A DNA stretch of 64,000 bases from NCBI GenBank assembly GCA_964400735.1, contig CAYNVQ010000011.1, positions 60,284 to 124,283 of the forward strand. The letters are read 5' to 3'. Made by a program: the position numbers and the translations under genes. Source of the stretch: CAYNVQ01 sp964400735. Lineage in GTDB: Bacteria > Acidobacteriota > Aminicenantia > Aminicenantales > Aminicenantaceae. Positions 27,562 through 36,860 of this stretch are shown here, in pieces (positions within the stretch are counted from its first letter, which is position 1; every line of letters begins with the position of its first letter). The notes under the pieces are model-generated. The model saw only the letters and a list, made by a program, of their open reading frames with translations. It searched no databases and was not told the DNA's origin.

Positions 27562-29985
27562 ATGGTCAGAAATTATTTAATCGTCGCTTTGAGAAATATC
27601 CGGAGGCACAAAGGATATTCCCTGATAAACATCGTGGGACTTGCCGTAGGGATCGCCAGTTGTCTGTTGATCCTGCTCTTCGTGCGCAGTGAATTGAGCT
27701 ATGACCGTTTTCACGAAAAGGCCGATCAGATTTTCAGGGTTGGCTTCAAGTTCCATGTCGGGACCAACCAGTTCGACGCGGCGCTGGGGCCCTGTCCTTT
27801 GGCCGGAGCGCTGTCGAGGGATTTTCCAGAGGTGGAAAAAGCGGCCAGGATTTTTGCCAGGCAAAGCCGCGGGGGAGACGTTTTTGTCCGTTACGGAGAC
27901 AAGCGATACAAAGAGAACCGGTTTCTCTGGGCGGACCAGGCCCTTTTCGATATTTTGTCTTTCCGATTCATCGAGGGTAATTCCGAAGAGGTCCTCACCA
28001 AGCCAGGTTCTGTCGTTCTGACCTCAGAGGCAGCCGAAAAATATTTCGGCCAGGAGGAGCCGCTGGGAAAGATGCTGGAACTGGAAGACGGATCGCTCTA
28101 CATGGTCAAAGGAGTGACCGAAGCCTGGCCGGAGACATCCCACTTCCACTTCGATTTCCTCGCCTCGTTTTCCAGCCTTCCCAAGAGCAAAGATCTGGAT
28201 TTTTATGATACAGCGGTTTTCACCTATATCCTTATCCGTAAGAATGCGTCGATCGAGCAGCTCGAGACTAAATTGCCAGAGTTTTCCGGCAAGTACATGG
28301 CCCCGGTCATCGAGAAGATCATGGCGGTTTCCTATAAAGACTTTTTGGATTCCGGGAACTTTATCGGATTCATGACGCAGCCTCTCCTCGGCATCCATCT
28401 TCACTCCGACTGGCAGAATGAGTTGGAACCCCAGGGGAATTTCAACACTGTGATCATTTTTTCCGCCATTGCCCTTCTCATCCTCGTCGTGGCCTGCATC
28501 AATTTCATTAACCTGACCACTGCCCGCTCATCCCAAAGGGCCAACGAGGTGGGAGTGCGCAAAGTAGTGGGGTCCACGCCGAGACAGCTCGTCCGGCAAT
28601 TCCTGTCTGAGTCTATCTTCTTGAGCTTTATCGCCATTATGCTGGCCATGATTTTGGTCGAGCTCTCCCTTCCGGTGTTCGACACTCTGGTCGGGAAGGA
28701 ATTCTCGGCTGCGTATCTTCAGGATTGGACCTTCCCTCTAGTTATGATCCTGGGCGCCCTGGGCATCGGAATTGCAGCCGGAAGTTATCCTGCCTTGCTG
28801 CTGGCGTCCTTCCGCCCCGTTGACGTGTTGAAAGGAAAGGCTATTTCCCGCTCAAAAGGCCCCAAATTTCGCAACGTACTGGTGGTCTTCCAGTTCTGTG
28901 CCTCGATCTTTCTCTTGGTGGGGACAACCGTAATCTACAACCAGCTGCACTACATTCGGGACAAAGACCTGGGATTCCAAAAGGAGCATGTGATCGTCAT
29001 CCAGAGGGCCGAGAAACTCGGTAAGCAACAGAGGGCTTTCAAAGAAGAGCTCAAAAGGAATCCCGACGTGCTCAGTGTGACGTTTACCGATTCGCTTCCG
29101 CAAATGCTGCTCGAGGCCAAGGTTTTCCAGAAAGAAGGAGAGGGGAGCGGCGAGAATAATACCTTTATCACCATTACGGCTGACCTTGACTTTCTCGAGA
29201 CCTATAACCTTCGGGTAATAGAGGGAAGATATTTTGAACGGGAGCGATCTTCTGATTCTTCGGCCATCGTGCTGAATGAGGCCGCGGTGAAAGCGCTGGA
29301 TTTGCAGAATCCTTTGGAACGGCGACTCATCCTGGTAGGCCTTAAAAGGAAACCGATGGACATCATCGGCATCATCAATGATTTTCATATGGAACCGCTT
29401 CATGTCGAGATCGGCCCCACAGCCGTCATCTTGAGCGGAGAGAAACCGGGAGTTCTGCTTTCGGTCCGGGTGCGCCCGGGGAATCTTCCAAAAATCCTGG
29501 GATATGCGCAAGAGCAGTGGAAGCGGTTCACCAACAACCAGCCCTTCGAATATGTCTTTTTCGATGACCTATTCAATTCGATCTACAAATCCGAGATCCA
29601 GGCAGAAAAGGTGATCACCGCTTTTGCCTGTCTTGCCGTTTTTATCGCCTGTCTGGGGCTTCTGGGGCTCGCCTCTTACACCTCCGGGCAGCGCACAAAG
29701 GAGATCGGCATCCGCAAGGTTTTGGGGGCGACTATATCCGGAATCGTCCTGTTGTTGAATAAAGATTTTATCAAATGGGTGTTGATAGCCAATTTTATTG
29801 CCTGGCCCTTGGCCTACTATGCGGTGAACTCGTGGCTGCAAAACTTCGCTTACAGGGTCAGGCTCAACCTCTGGATGTTCATGGGAGCATCAGTCGCAAC
29901 TTTGGTTATCGCCCTGCTCACGGTGAGTTACCAATCTATCATGGCGGCCCTCGGAAATCCGGTCGATTCCCTCCGCTATGAATAA
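27562..29985 (+). CDS. FtsX/MacB-type ABC transporter permease
   Basis: An 807-residue paralogue of the permeases at 11.6-14.0 and 59.5-62.1 kb. It starts MVRNYLIVALRNIRRHKGYS with helix 1 (LINIVGLAVGIASCLLILLFV). The first FtsX bundle contains FINLTTARSSQRANEVGVRKVVG and the second SGQRTKEIGIRKVLGAT; the C-terminus is NPVDSLRYE. Two periplasmic MacB-like domains lie between. No ABC ATPase is adjacent. It follows the DUF885 gene across the inverted-repeat element, so read-through is possible but not certain. Confidence 0.9.
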   Translation: MVRNYLIVALRNIRRHKGYSLINIVGLAVGIASCLLILLFVRSELSYDRFHEKADQIFRVGFKFHVGTNQFDAALGPCPLAGALSRDFPEVEKAARIFARQSRGGDVFVRYGDKRYKENRFLWADQALFDILSFRFIEGNSEEVLTKPGSVVLTSEAAEKYFGQEEPLGKMLELEDGSLYMVKGVTEAWPETSHFHFDFLASFSSLPKSKDLDFYDTAVFTYILIRKNASIEQLETKLPEFSGKYMAPVIEKIMAVSYKDFLDSGNFIGFMTQPLLGIHLHSDWQNELEPQGNFNTVIIFSAIALLILVVACINFINLTTARSSQRANEVGVRKVVGSTPRQLVRQFLSESIFLSFIAIMLAMILVELSLPVFDTLVGKEFSAAYLQDWTFPLVMILGALGIGIAAGSYPALLLASFRPVDVLKGKAISRSKGPKFRNVLVVFQFCASIFLLVGTTVIYNQLHYIRDKDLGFQKEHVIVIQRAEKLGKQQRAFKEELKRNPDVLSVTFTDSLPQMLLEAKVFQKEGEGSGENNTFITITADLDFLETYNLRVIEGRYFERERSSDSSAIVLNEAAVKALDLQNPLERRLILVGLKRKPMDIIGIINDFHMEPLHVEIGPTAVILSGEKPGVLLSVRVRPGNLPKILGYAQEQWKRFTNNQPFEYVFFDDLFNSIYKSEIQAEKVITAFACLAVFIACLGLLGLASYTSGQRTKEIGIRKVLGATISGIVLLLNKDFIKWVLIANFIAWPLAYYAVNSWLQNFAYRVRLNLWMFMGASVATLVIALLTVSYQSIMAALGNPVDSLRYE

Positions 29986-30346
29986 ATGTATCGGGGATAG
30001 GATACCTTGGTCCTAAATTAGGTAATGGTGCAGTTGGGGCTGGGGGATCCCGGAACCATTCTCGGCCTCCATTTATGGAAATAGATGCAAGAGTATCCAA
30101 TCCCCGAATCACAGGGCCCCCGAAATACGATAAGAGAGACGGTTGAGTCGGCAATAAGGCGGAAGGAAGCTCTATGCAATCAGGGGGAAGGAGCTTTCTG
30201 CTTTGCATAATCAAATTTTTGATAATATAATATCCCATTAAATTACCCGGATTATTCGTTAAAAATGCTTATACCATGTTCTATTATGGCAAGGTCAGGG
30301 ATTTATCCTGATGTTGATGTAAATTTTTTTAAATAATTCAGATTTA
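29986..30346. other. Intergenic region carrying the promoter of the next operon
   Basis: These 361 bp hold no recognised gene. A strong sigma-70-like promoter lies at 30203-30231. Base composition becomes more AT-rich from here on. Confidence 0.4.
30203..30231 (+). promoter_or_regulatory. Sigma-70-type promoter
   Basis: The -35 box TTGCAT (30203-30208), a 17-bp spacer and a perfect -10 box TATAAT (30226-30231) point to the lipoprotein gene 116 bp downstream. The long leader may hold an untranslated region; no riboswitch was recognised in it. Confidence 0.6.
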
Positions 30347-33007
30347 TTGAAAATGAGAGATACAGATAGAAAAAAAGGTGCCTTTTTCCTGGTTTTAATT
30401 GTTGTTTCATTGGCAAATGTCTTGATTTCCTGCCGCCAGTCTCAAACGCAGTTTCCCGCTTTATTCCGCTTCATCGATCATCTCGAAGAGGCCCACATTG
30501 TTGTGTCCCCATTGAAAAGTCTGAAAGATAATTTTGTGACGGTCCAAGAAGACCTGTCAGGAAAATGGATGCCGGTTCCTGAATTGTCGAACGAGGAACT
30601 GAAGGCCTGGGCTGCGCCCACAAAACATCCGGTTTTGTCTTTCGATGAAACAATACAACCAGAAGGAGCGAATCTTTTCCAAGACCAGAAAGAAGTGGTT
30701 TTTTCCGAAGGCGGAGATGAGGAAAGGCTTACCTGGAAATGGGCGAAGGTAAATAAAACCAGAACTTCACAAATGCTCCCAAGTTATAATAAGAAATTGA
30801 AGTGTTCTATCCTCAATCGTAAAAAGACCATATCCTTTTATCAGATTCTTCCCAGCAGTGAGATTGAAGTAAGAGTTGTGGCGAAGAAAGGAGCTAACCT
30901 CCCAGAAAGCCCGTCTGTAGCACTTTATTTGAATGGCCAATTCATTGAATCTCGGACCGTCAAATCTCATAAATACACGACGCTGTATTTCCGTGCTCAA
31001 GTGGAGCAAAAACTATATAAAATCGAATTCAGGTATAGAGGGCAGAAAAATATTGGACAAAAAACAAATAATATCGATATACACATAAAGAACGTCAGAA
31101 TATCAGCCCCCCATGATATGATTCTCCTGAGCATCCCTTCTGGAGAGGTGCCTTCAGCCCAGAAAAGCTCTTACCGGTTGAGCTATCTTTCCCAACAGAT
31201 CCAAAGGGATCGAAACAACAACTTCACCTTGGATTTCCTTCTCTCTTTATACCGGACGGCTTCACAGGATCAAATTCATGATCTAGGAATCGCAAAAAAT
31301 CCGTATTCCATCAAGAAAAAGCTGATCTTTAAAGAATATGCCTTAAATTCTCTTTTCGCTCCCCCTGAAAGTGTCATCGTTTTCCCTCTGGATCTTCCTT
31401 CCGATAGTGTTTTGGAATTCGGCTGCGGAATCCTGGAAAAAACTTGGAATAGACCAAACCACAGCGTAAAATTCCAAATCTTTCTAGAGGAGGACGGTAA
31501 TCAACATGAGCTATACTCCAAGATTTTGGATCCTTTCCTCCGAGCTGAAGATAGAGATGTAATATCCCGAAAGCTTGATTTATCTCCATTTGGAGGAAAA
31601 AAGGTTAAAATATCCTTTCTTACCCAAGCGCAAAATCCCGATACAGGGCAGAAGGGGCTATCTTTTTGGTACAATCCTCTGCTTTTCCAGAAAAAAGACA
31701 GCAAGAAACAAGATGAAATAAATGTAATACTCATTTCGCTGGATACGCTGAGAGCTGACCATCTGGGGTGTTATGGATACAAAAGAAACACAAGCCCGCA
31801 TATCGATACTCTAGCTCAAGATAGTGCTGTTTTTCACAATGCTTACTCCCAATCTCCTTGGACCTTGCCATCCCACACTTCAATGTTGACCGCGCTCAAC
31901 CCTTACCACCACCAGGTATATCTTGCCGAAGAAAAGATGCACCCCTCCATCATAACCGTGTCTGATATCTTGAGAATCAACCATTATTACTGCGGAGGCA
32001 TAACCGCTGGCGGCTATGTCAGCGAAAAATATGGCTTTGCCAAAGGTTTCGACAGTTACAAGGGGGAAAGATACATTCCCTCCTCTGCAGATGGTGCCCG
32101 ACAGATCTCATTGCATTCCCAAGACTGGCTGGAGAATAATAAAGATAAAAAATTCTTTTTGTTTCTGCATACTTATCAAATCCATGATCCTTATTTTGCC
32201 CATAAAAACATTACCGAATCCTATGTGCAGGGACCTTTAATATGGGAAAAAATGCCTTTAGCTGAATTCCTGCGAAACCAGCCGGAAAAAAGAAGATATC
32301 CTTTTTCAGAAGAAGAAAAGGCAAATCTTGTGGGGCTTTATGATGGGGAAATAAGATACACGGACGAAGTCCTCATTGGTCCCATGATTCAAAAATTGAA
32401 AGAGCTGAATCTCTATGACAGGACCATGATCATTCTCACCAGTGATCACGGAGAGGAATTCTATGACCATAGCAGCTGGCTTCATTCCCATACCCTCTAT
32501 GATGAATTGATCAATGTGCCTTTGATCGTCAAATTTCCTGAATCAAAGTACAAGGGAAAAAGAATATATCCGATTGTGCGTTCCATAGACATCATGCCTA
32601 CACTCCTGGAAGAGGCTGATATTGACTACTCTCCATTCGAGTTAGATGGAAAGAGCCTCATGTCAATTGTCAAAGGCAAAGAAAAAAAGAATAGAGTTTT
32701 CATAAGTGATTTTACCCATAAAGGATCGGAAAAACTGCGGCCGGCAGTGGTCGCAACCAATAGGGATTTGTATAAGATTATTGTAAACAGAAGGAGCTCT
32801 CCTCCTAAAATCCTCCTGTTCAACCTGGAAGACGATCCCTTAGAGAAGACAAGTCTGGAGGGAACAAACAGCAAGCTTGTCCGGGAGCTGTTCAGCTCGA
32901 TTCTGGAACATTATCAGAACTTCGAGCCGATTAAGGGGAAAAGCCAAAAGGTTATTATTGATAAGGAATTGAGGGAGAGGCTGAAAGCTCTCGGCTACAT
33001 CCGTTAA
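30347..33007 (+). CDS. Sulfatase/phosphatase-superfamily lipoprotein hydrolase
   Basis: The gene may start at TTG 30347 or ATG 30353. The leader FFLVLIVVSLANVLISC gives a lipoprotein. Residues about 40-455 are beta-rich and contain two carbohydrate-binding-like stretches (for example VALYLNGQFIESRTVKSHKYT). From about 460 the alkaline-phosphatase-superfamily fold appears: NVILISLDTLRADHLGCYGY (first metal ligands), then SPWTLPSHTSMLTALNP, and later ILTSDHGEEFYDH (metal ligands). At the nucleophile position, where sulfatases have Cys or Ser, this protein has Thr (TLPSH), which argues for phosphodiester or phosphotransferase chemistry or lost activity. It is the first gene of a pair with the large membrane protein 34 nt downstream. 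Confidence 0.82.
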   Translation: MKMRDTDRKKGAFFLVLIVVSLANVLISCRQSQTQFPALFRFIDHLEEAHIVVSPLKSLKDNFVTVQEDLSGKWMPVPELSNEELKAWAAPTKHPVLSFDETIQPEGANLFQDQKEVVFSEGGDEERLTWKWAKVNKTRTSQMLPSYNKKLKCSILNRKKTISFYQILPSSEIEVRVVAKKGANLPESPSVALYLNGQFIESRTVKSHKYTTLYFRAQVEQKLYKIEFRYRGQKNIGQKTNNIDIHIKNVRISAPHDMILLSIPSGEVPSAQKSSYRLSYLSQQIQRDRNNNFTLDFLLSLYRTASQDQIHDLGIAKNPYSIKKKLIFKEYALNSLFAPPESVIVFPLDLPSDSVLEFGCGILEKTWNRPNHSVKFQIFLEEDGNQHELYSKILDPFLRAEDRDVISRKLDLSPFGGKKVKISFLTQAQNPDTGQKGLSFWYNPLLFQKKDSKKQDEINVILISLDTLRADHLGCYGYKRNTSPHIDTLAQDSAVFHNAYSQSPWTLPSHTSMLTALNPYHHQVYLAEEKMHPSIITVSDILRINHYYCGGITAGGYVSEKYGFAKGFDSYKGERYIPSSADGARQISLHSQDWLENNKDKKFFLFLHTYQIHDPYFAHKNITESYVQGPLIWEKMPLAEFLRNQPEKRRYPFSEEEKANLVGLYDGEIRYTDEVLIGPMIQKLKELNLYDRTMIILTSDHGEEFYDHSSWLHSHTLYDELINVPLIVKFPESKYKGKRIYPIVRSIDIMPTLLEEADIDYSPFELDGKSLMSIVKGKEKKNRVFISDFTHKGSEKLRPAVVATNRDLYKIIVNRRSSPPKILLFNLEDDPLEKTSLEGTNSKLVRELFSSILEHYQNFEPIKGKSQKVIIDKELRERLKALGYIR

Positions 33008-33041
33008 ACACAGATATGCAGATCCCTAGATAAAAGCATGC

Positions 33042-35960
33042 ATGAAGCTAAAAGTTAAGGGAAAAGGTGTCATTTGGGTCTCACTGGCCTATTTTTTTAT
33101 CACTTTAATCTTTACCTATCCCCTTATTTTCAATATCAGCTCCCACATACCCGCTTACGGGAAAGGGGGAGACGCCCACAGCTTCCTCTGGAACAGTCGG
33201 AATTTCAAAGAAGCTCTGGAAGAGCCGACGCATAATCTTCTCTCAACTTCCTCAATCCTTTACCCCTTTGAGCCAAATTTGACTTTCCATACCTATGACA
33301 TACAAAGAAATTTTTTTGTCTTTTTGTTTTCGAAGTTTATCCCGTTTATTGCCTCTTTCAATTTAGTGACAATTCTGATGTTCACCTTCTCTGGAGTAGG
33401 AGCCTATCTGCTTACTCTTCGTTTCGGATGCAGCCGTTTTGCCGCTTTTTTAAGCGGCTTCATTTTTAGCTTCTGTCCCTTTAAAATGGCCCGTCTCCTT
33501 GCCCACTATAATTTTGCGGATACCGCCTTTATCCCATTCTTTATCATTTTTTTATACACAGCTTGGAATGAACGCAGATTGTTGCCAGCTTTTGCCGCCG
33601 GTGTCTCTCTCGCTTTCATCGGCTACGGCAGTTATTATTATCTGGTCTTCGCTTTCCTTTTTATGGCTTTTTTTATTCTGTACTATGGCTTTCCGCCTGC
33701 TGCCCAATTCATCAGCAAGAAAAAATTATCGAGGAAAAAAAGGCGAATCTTGAACTACTCTCAGTATCTTCTTTTTGGCCTATCGGTATTTCTTTTCTCG
33801 GTGATCCTGATCCGCGGGTCTATTCGCTTTTTTCGTTCTGATGTGAAAAATGCCAATGGAATCTATCCGCTTTTGATCGCTGCTCTTCTTTTAAGCGTGT
33901 TTTTTCGCTTCCGGATTAACCTCAGCCATTTCATTTCCTCAGTTAAAAAAAGGCTTCATTCTCTCTATCGGGATAAGACTCTATTCACAGTTATCATTAT
34001 CATCCTGGTTTTCCTTATTCTCTTTATGCCTATTTTGATTAATCTATTTAAATATCATGAAGCCTATTTTGTTAAAGAGGGGGCTTACGGCAACTCTCCT
34101 GAAATCACAAAATTGGTAACACCCGGTCCTGATTCCCTGCTTTATAAACGCGTCTTCAAGCTCGAAGAATACGGAATAGAAAAAATTATATTTCTTGGTT
34201 TTGTTGTTCTCCTTGGAGGAATTTATTCAATATTCTTGGCTAGAGGAAAGCCGGAGATAAAATTCTGGCAGGTTATTGCACTGATATTTACAGTTCACTC
34301 TTTAGGGCCCTATCTTTTGGTTGCAGGTAAAAAAATCATTTGGCTGCCCTTTCAAATCACGCATTCTCTTCCTTTTTTTTCGGCCGCACTGAATCCCGCC
34401 AGGTATATCATTATCTCTATGCTTGCAATGGGAATCCTTACTGCTTATGCAGCCGATGACATCCTTTCGAGGCTTAAACAGAAAAAGCATAAGAAATGGC
34501 TGTATCTGGGATTTTGTGCGCTCTCATTAGTGATGATCGGAGGAGAATATGCCACCCTCCCTCTGCATATGTTCAGTCTCCGCCCTCATGAATATTACCA
34601 GGAAATGGCCCGTGACGATGAAAACTATTCTCTTTTGGAACTTCCCTTTTCCATTTCCTCCAAAGGAAAAACTTTTGGAAAAAAAGAAAGGCTTGGATTG
34701 TATCAATATTATCAGACCATCCATGGCAAAGCTCTGCCTACAGGATGGCTCGCCAATCTTCCCTTTAAAATATTTGATTATTACAGAAATGTGAGTTTTA
34801 TTCCCAATATAGCTTATCTTCAGGAGTTGACCACAACGATTTCCCCAAAGACACTGAACTCTCTGATACTTCCGGATCCACAGTTCTGTTTATACCTCAA
34901 CCTCTACAACATAAAACAGATCAACATCCACCGGGGGGCCATCAAAGCCTATGGGATTAGATGTTTAAAGAGCTATTTTAAAAAACAATTTAAAGGAGTA
35001 TTAAGGTACAGCATCAGAGGTAAAGACAATCTGATTATTCTCAAGATTCATTCTGATTTGGCCAAACCTTTTCTGGGGGAAAATCTTATTGCTAGGGAAA
35101 AAGCTTTGGCCTTGACCGAAGGATGGTCCAGATGGATCTGGTATCAAGGAAAATTCGGGAGATGGGTGATAGCCAAAGATGCCAGTCTTCTGTTCTCAAC
35201 TCCTGAAAAGAGGAGCTTCCGGCTGGAAATCGATTGTCACACCCCAGAATTCGCTCCAAATAAAAAACAGGTGCTGGAGATCCGGCTCAATTCTTCTCTA
35301 GTAGATAAATTTTCGTACTCTGTAGATGCGGCCAGAAGTGTCACATTGCCGCAAGAGCTGGTGAGGCCTGGCTCAAACGTCATCACCTTCCATTTTCGGG
35401 ATATGTTTAGGGTGCCTATTGCCCCCACTCCTCCCTATCGGATAGGCCGGACCGACACATATTCTCCAGTGGATATCGAAGCCGCCAGCAGCTCCAAAGC
35501 AATCAACTTCCAGGGAATGGGGGTATTGTTTCCCTTGAGAGTAGGTCAGCAGCGGATATATAATAAATTCAAGGCAGGTTATAATATTTTTGTGGTGAAT
35601 GAAAAAACCGGAAAAATTCTTGCCCATAGATCCTTTGATACTCATACCCATGGAGAAGATTCCCGAGGCATGTCGACCTTCATCGGAAAAATCAAGGCTG
35701 GCAGAATCGTGATAGCCATAACCTGGGGAAACGCCTTTGCCTTACTTTCGGATGAGGCCGTCGCTGCCCTGAAGACGATAGGAGCACAAAAAGACATAAG
35801 GCAGTGGCCTGGATATTGTCACACAATTATCGGAGTAAAAGGAGCGAATCCTGGAGAGGCTATGGAAAAATTGAACCTTAATAAAGCAACGCTTCTGGTC
35901 GGTCAATATTCCAACGCAGATAAAGTTGCGGCCTGGTTTAATTCTATAAAGATGTTTTGA
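33042..35960 (+). CDS. Large GT-C-like membrane protein with C-terminal ILEI/FAM3-like domain
   Basis: A 972-residue protein. Residues 1 to about 480 contain about 11 transmembrane helices in a GT-C/YfhO-like layout, with an early extracytoplasmic acidic stretch (YGKGGDAHSFLWNSR) like the catalytic loop of lipid-linked sugar transferases. A soluble extracytoplasmic region follows. The last about 150 residues match the ILEI/FAM3 fold: AGYNIFVVNEKTGKILAHRS, FDTH, RIVIAITWGNAF, LKTIGAQKDIR, and TIIGVKGANPGEAME. In animals this domain occurs in FAM3 cytokine-like proteins and in the stem of POMGNT1, where it binds glycans. It is coupled to the upstream lipoprotein hydrolase, suggesting joint surface-glycan assembly or modification (inference). 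Confidence 0.75.
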   Translation: MKLKVKGKGVIWVSLAYFFITLIFTYPLIFNISSHIPAYGKGGDAHSFLWNSRNFKEALEEPTHNLLSTSSILYPFEPNLTFHTYDIQRNFFVFLFSKFIPFIASFNLVTILMFTFSGVGAYLLTLRFGCSRFAAFLSGFIFSFCPFKMARLLAHYNFADTAFIPFFIIFLYTAWNERRLLPAFAAGVSLAFIGYGSYYYLVFAFLFMAFFILYYGFPPAAQFISKKKLSRKKRRILNYSQYLLFGLSVFLFSVILIRGSIRFFRSDVKNANGIYPLLIAALLLSVFFRFRINLSHFISSVKKRLHSLYRDKTLFTVIIIILVFLILFMPILINLFKYHEAYFVKEGAYGNSPEITKLVTPGPDSLLYKRVFKLEEYGIEKIIFLGFVVLLGGIYSIFLARGKPEIKFWQVIALIFTVHSLGPYLLVAGKKIIWLPFQITHSLPFFSAALNPARYIIISMLAMGILTAYAADDILSRLKQKKHKKWLYLGFCALSLVMIGGEYATLPLHMFSLRPHEYYQEMARDDENYSLLELPFSISSKGKTFGKKERLGLYQYYQTIHGKALPTGWLANLPFKIFDYYRNVSFIPNIAYLQELTTTISPKTLNSLILPDPQFCLYLNLYNIKQINIHRGAIKAYGIRCLKSYFKKQFKGVLRYSIRGKDNLIILKIHSDLAKPFLGENLIAREKALALTEGWSRWIWYQGKFGRWVIAKDASLLFSTPEKRSFRLEIDCHTPEFAPNKKQVLEIRLNSSLVDKFSYSVDAARSVTLPQELVRPGSNVITFHFRDMFRVPIAPTPPYRIGRTDTYSPVDIEAASSSKAINFQGMGVLFPLRVGQQRIYNKFKAGYNIFVVNEKTGKILAHRSFDTHTHGEDSRGMSTFIGKIKAGRIVIAITWGNAFALLSDEAVAALKTIGAQKDIRQWPGYCHTIIGVKGANPGEAMEKLNLNKATLLVGQYSNADKVAAWFNSIKMF

Positions 35961-36368
35961 TTGACTCTTTTCCCTAGCTACTGACCAGACTGGTTTAAAT
36001 GTGGGATTTTTTCTCTGGGATATCGGGGAGTGGACCTTACGAAGAAGTGGAGGATTTGGATTAGCCTCTAAGGAAAGGAAACACAAGATAGGGCGCTTTA
36101 CATGATATCTTTTTCTTGAAGAATCTGAATTTCGTTTTCTGCCTGAGTCCAGCCGTTGAGGTTTTTTTCGCCTATTATGTTAAACCTTATCCATACGCCT
36201 TGAAAAATATCGAATAGGGCCAAGGGGCCTCTCGCTTTTTCCTGACTTGACATATTTTTGAGTCTTGATTTAAAATTGCCTGCGGTTGCTGGATGAGAAA
36301 ATCGAGACAAAAGTCACAATCGAACATCCCTGCTAAAAATAGAATTTGTATCCTTAGAAGGCATAACC
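35961..36368. other. Intergenic region upstream of the Mo hydroxylase operon
   Basis: The 408 bp hold a probable promoter (36247-36276). A minus-strand frame of 51 codons (36098-36253) reads QGVWIRFNIIGEKNLNGWTQ and is vaguely protein-like, but it has no ribosome-binding site and overlaps that promoter, so I do not call it. Confidence 0.35.
36247..36276 (+). promoter_or_regulatory. Promoter of the Mo hydroxylase-cytochrome operon
   Basis: A perfect -35 box TTGACA (36247-36252) is followed by an 18-bp spacer and the -10 box TAAAAT (36271-36276, five of six bases). The first gene of the operon starts 93 bp downstream. Confidence 0.55.
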
Positions 36369-36860
36369 ATGGCCATTGAAAACTTTACTCTTATCGTGAA
36401 TGGAAAAAAGCGAAAAGTAAAGGCAAATCCTGATGATCCTCTTCTTTGGATTCTAAGGGATAACCTTAATCTTACTGGCACAAAATTTGGCTGCGGTGCT
36501 GGGGAATGTGGTGCCTGTACAGTTATCATAGATGGGGTGGCCCGCCGATCCTGTCAGGTATTGATGAAGTACGCATCATCTGGCCAGCAAATCCTTACTA
36601 TTGAGGGCCTTGGAACAAAGAATAATCTTTCACCTCTTCAGCAAGCCTTTATCGAACATACGGCCTTCTGTTGCGGTTTTTGTACCCCGGGAATGATTAT
36701 GACAGCTACAGCCTTATTGAGGATGAATCCCAATCCTTCGCAGGAAGAGATAAAAGATGCGATGAATAATAACCTATGCCGCTGCGGCTCTTATCTCAAT
36801 ATCCTTGAGGCCATAGAATCAGTCGCGAAAAAAACAGCCATGAAAGACCAGCAAAGATGA
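36369..36860 (+). CDS. [2Fe-2S] subunit of molybdenum hydroxylase
   Basis: A 163-residue iron-sulfur subunit of the xanthine dehydrogenase/isoquinoline oxidoreductase (IorA-like) type. The plant-ferredoxin-like cluster is bound by Cys42, Cys47, Cys50 and Cys62 (FGCGAGECGACTVIIDG) and the second, CxxC/CxC cluster by Cys102, Cys105, Cys137 and Cys139 (CGFCTPGMI, NNNLCRCGS). It passes electrons from the molybdopterin site outward. It has no signal peptide; in this family it is carried across the membrane with the Tat-tagged large subunit. The stop overlaps the next start by 4 bp. No FAD subunit is present in the operon. Confidence 0.93.
   Translation: MAIENFTLIVNGKKRKVKANPDDPLLWILRDNLNLTGTKFGCGAGECGACTVIIDGVARRSCQVLMKYASSGQQILTIEGLGTKNNLSPLQQAFIEHTAFCCGFCTPGMIMTATALLRMNPNPSQEEIKDAMNNNLCRCGSYLNILEAIESVAKKTAMKDQQR

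Noticed and set aside
36098..36310. Short minus-strand frame upstream of the Mo hydroxylase operon
   Set aside because: No ribosome-binding site; overlaps the likely plus-strand promoter and has no recognised relatives.
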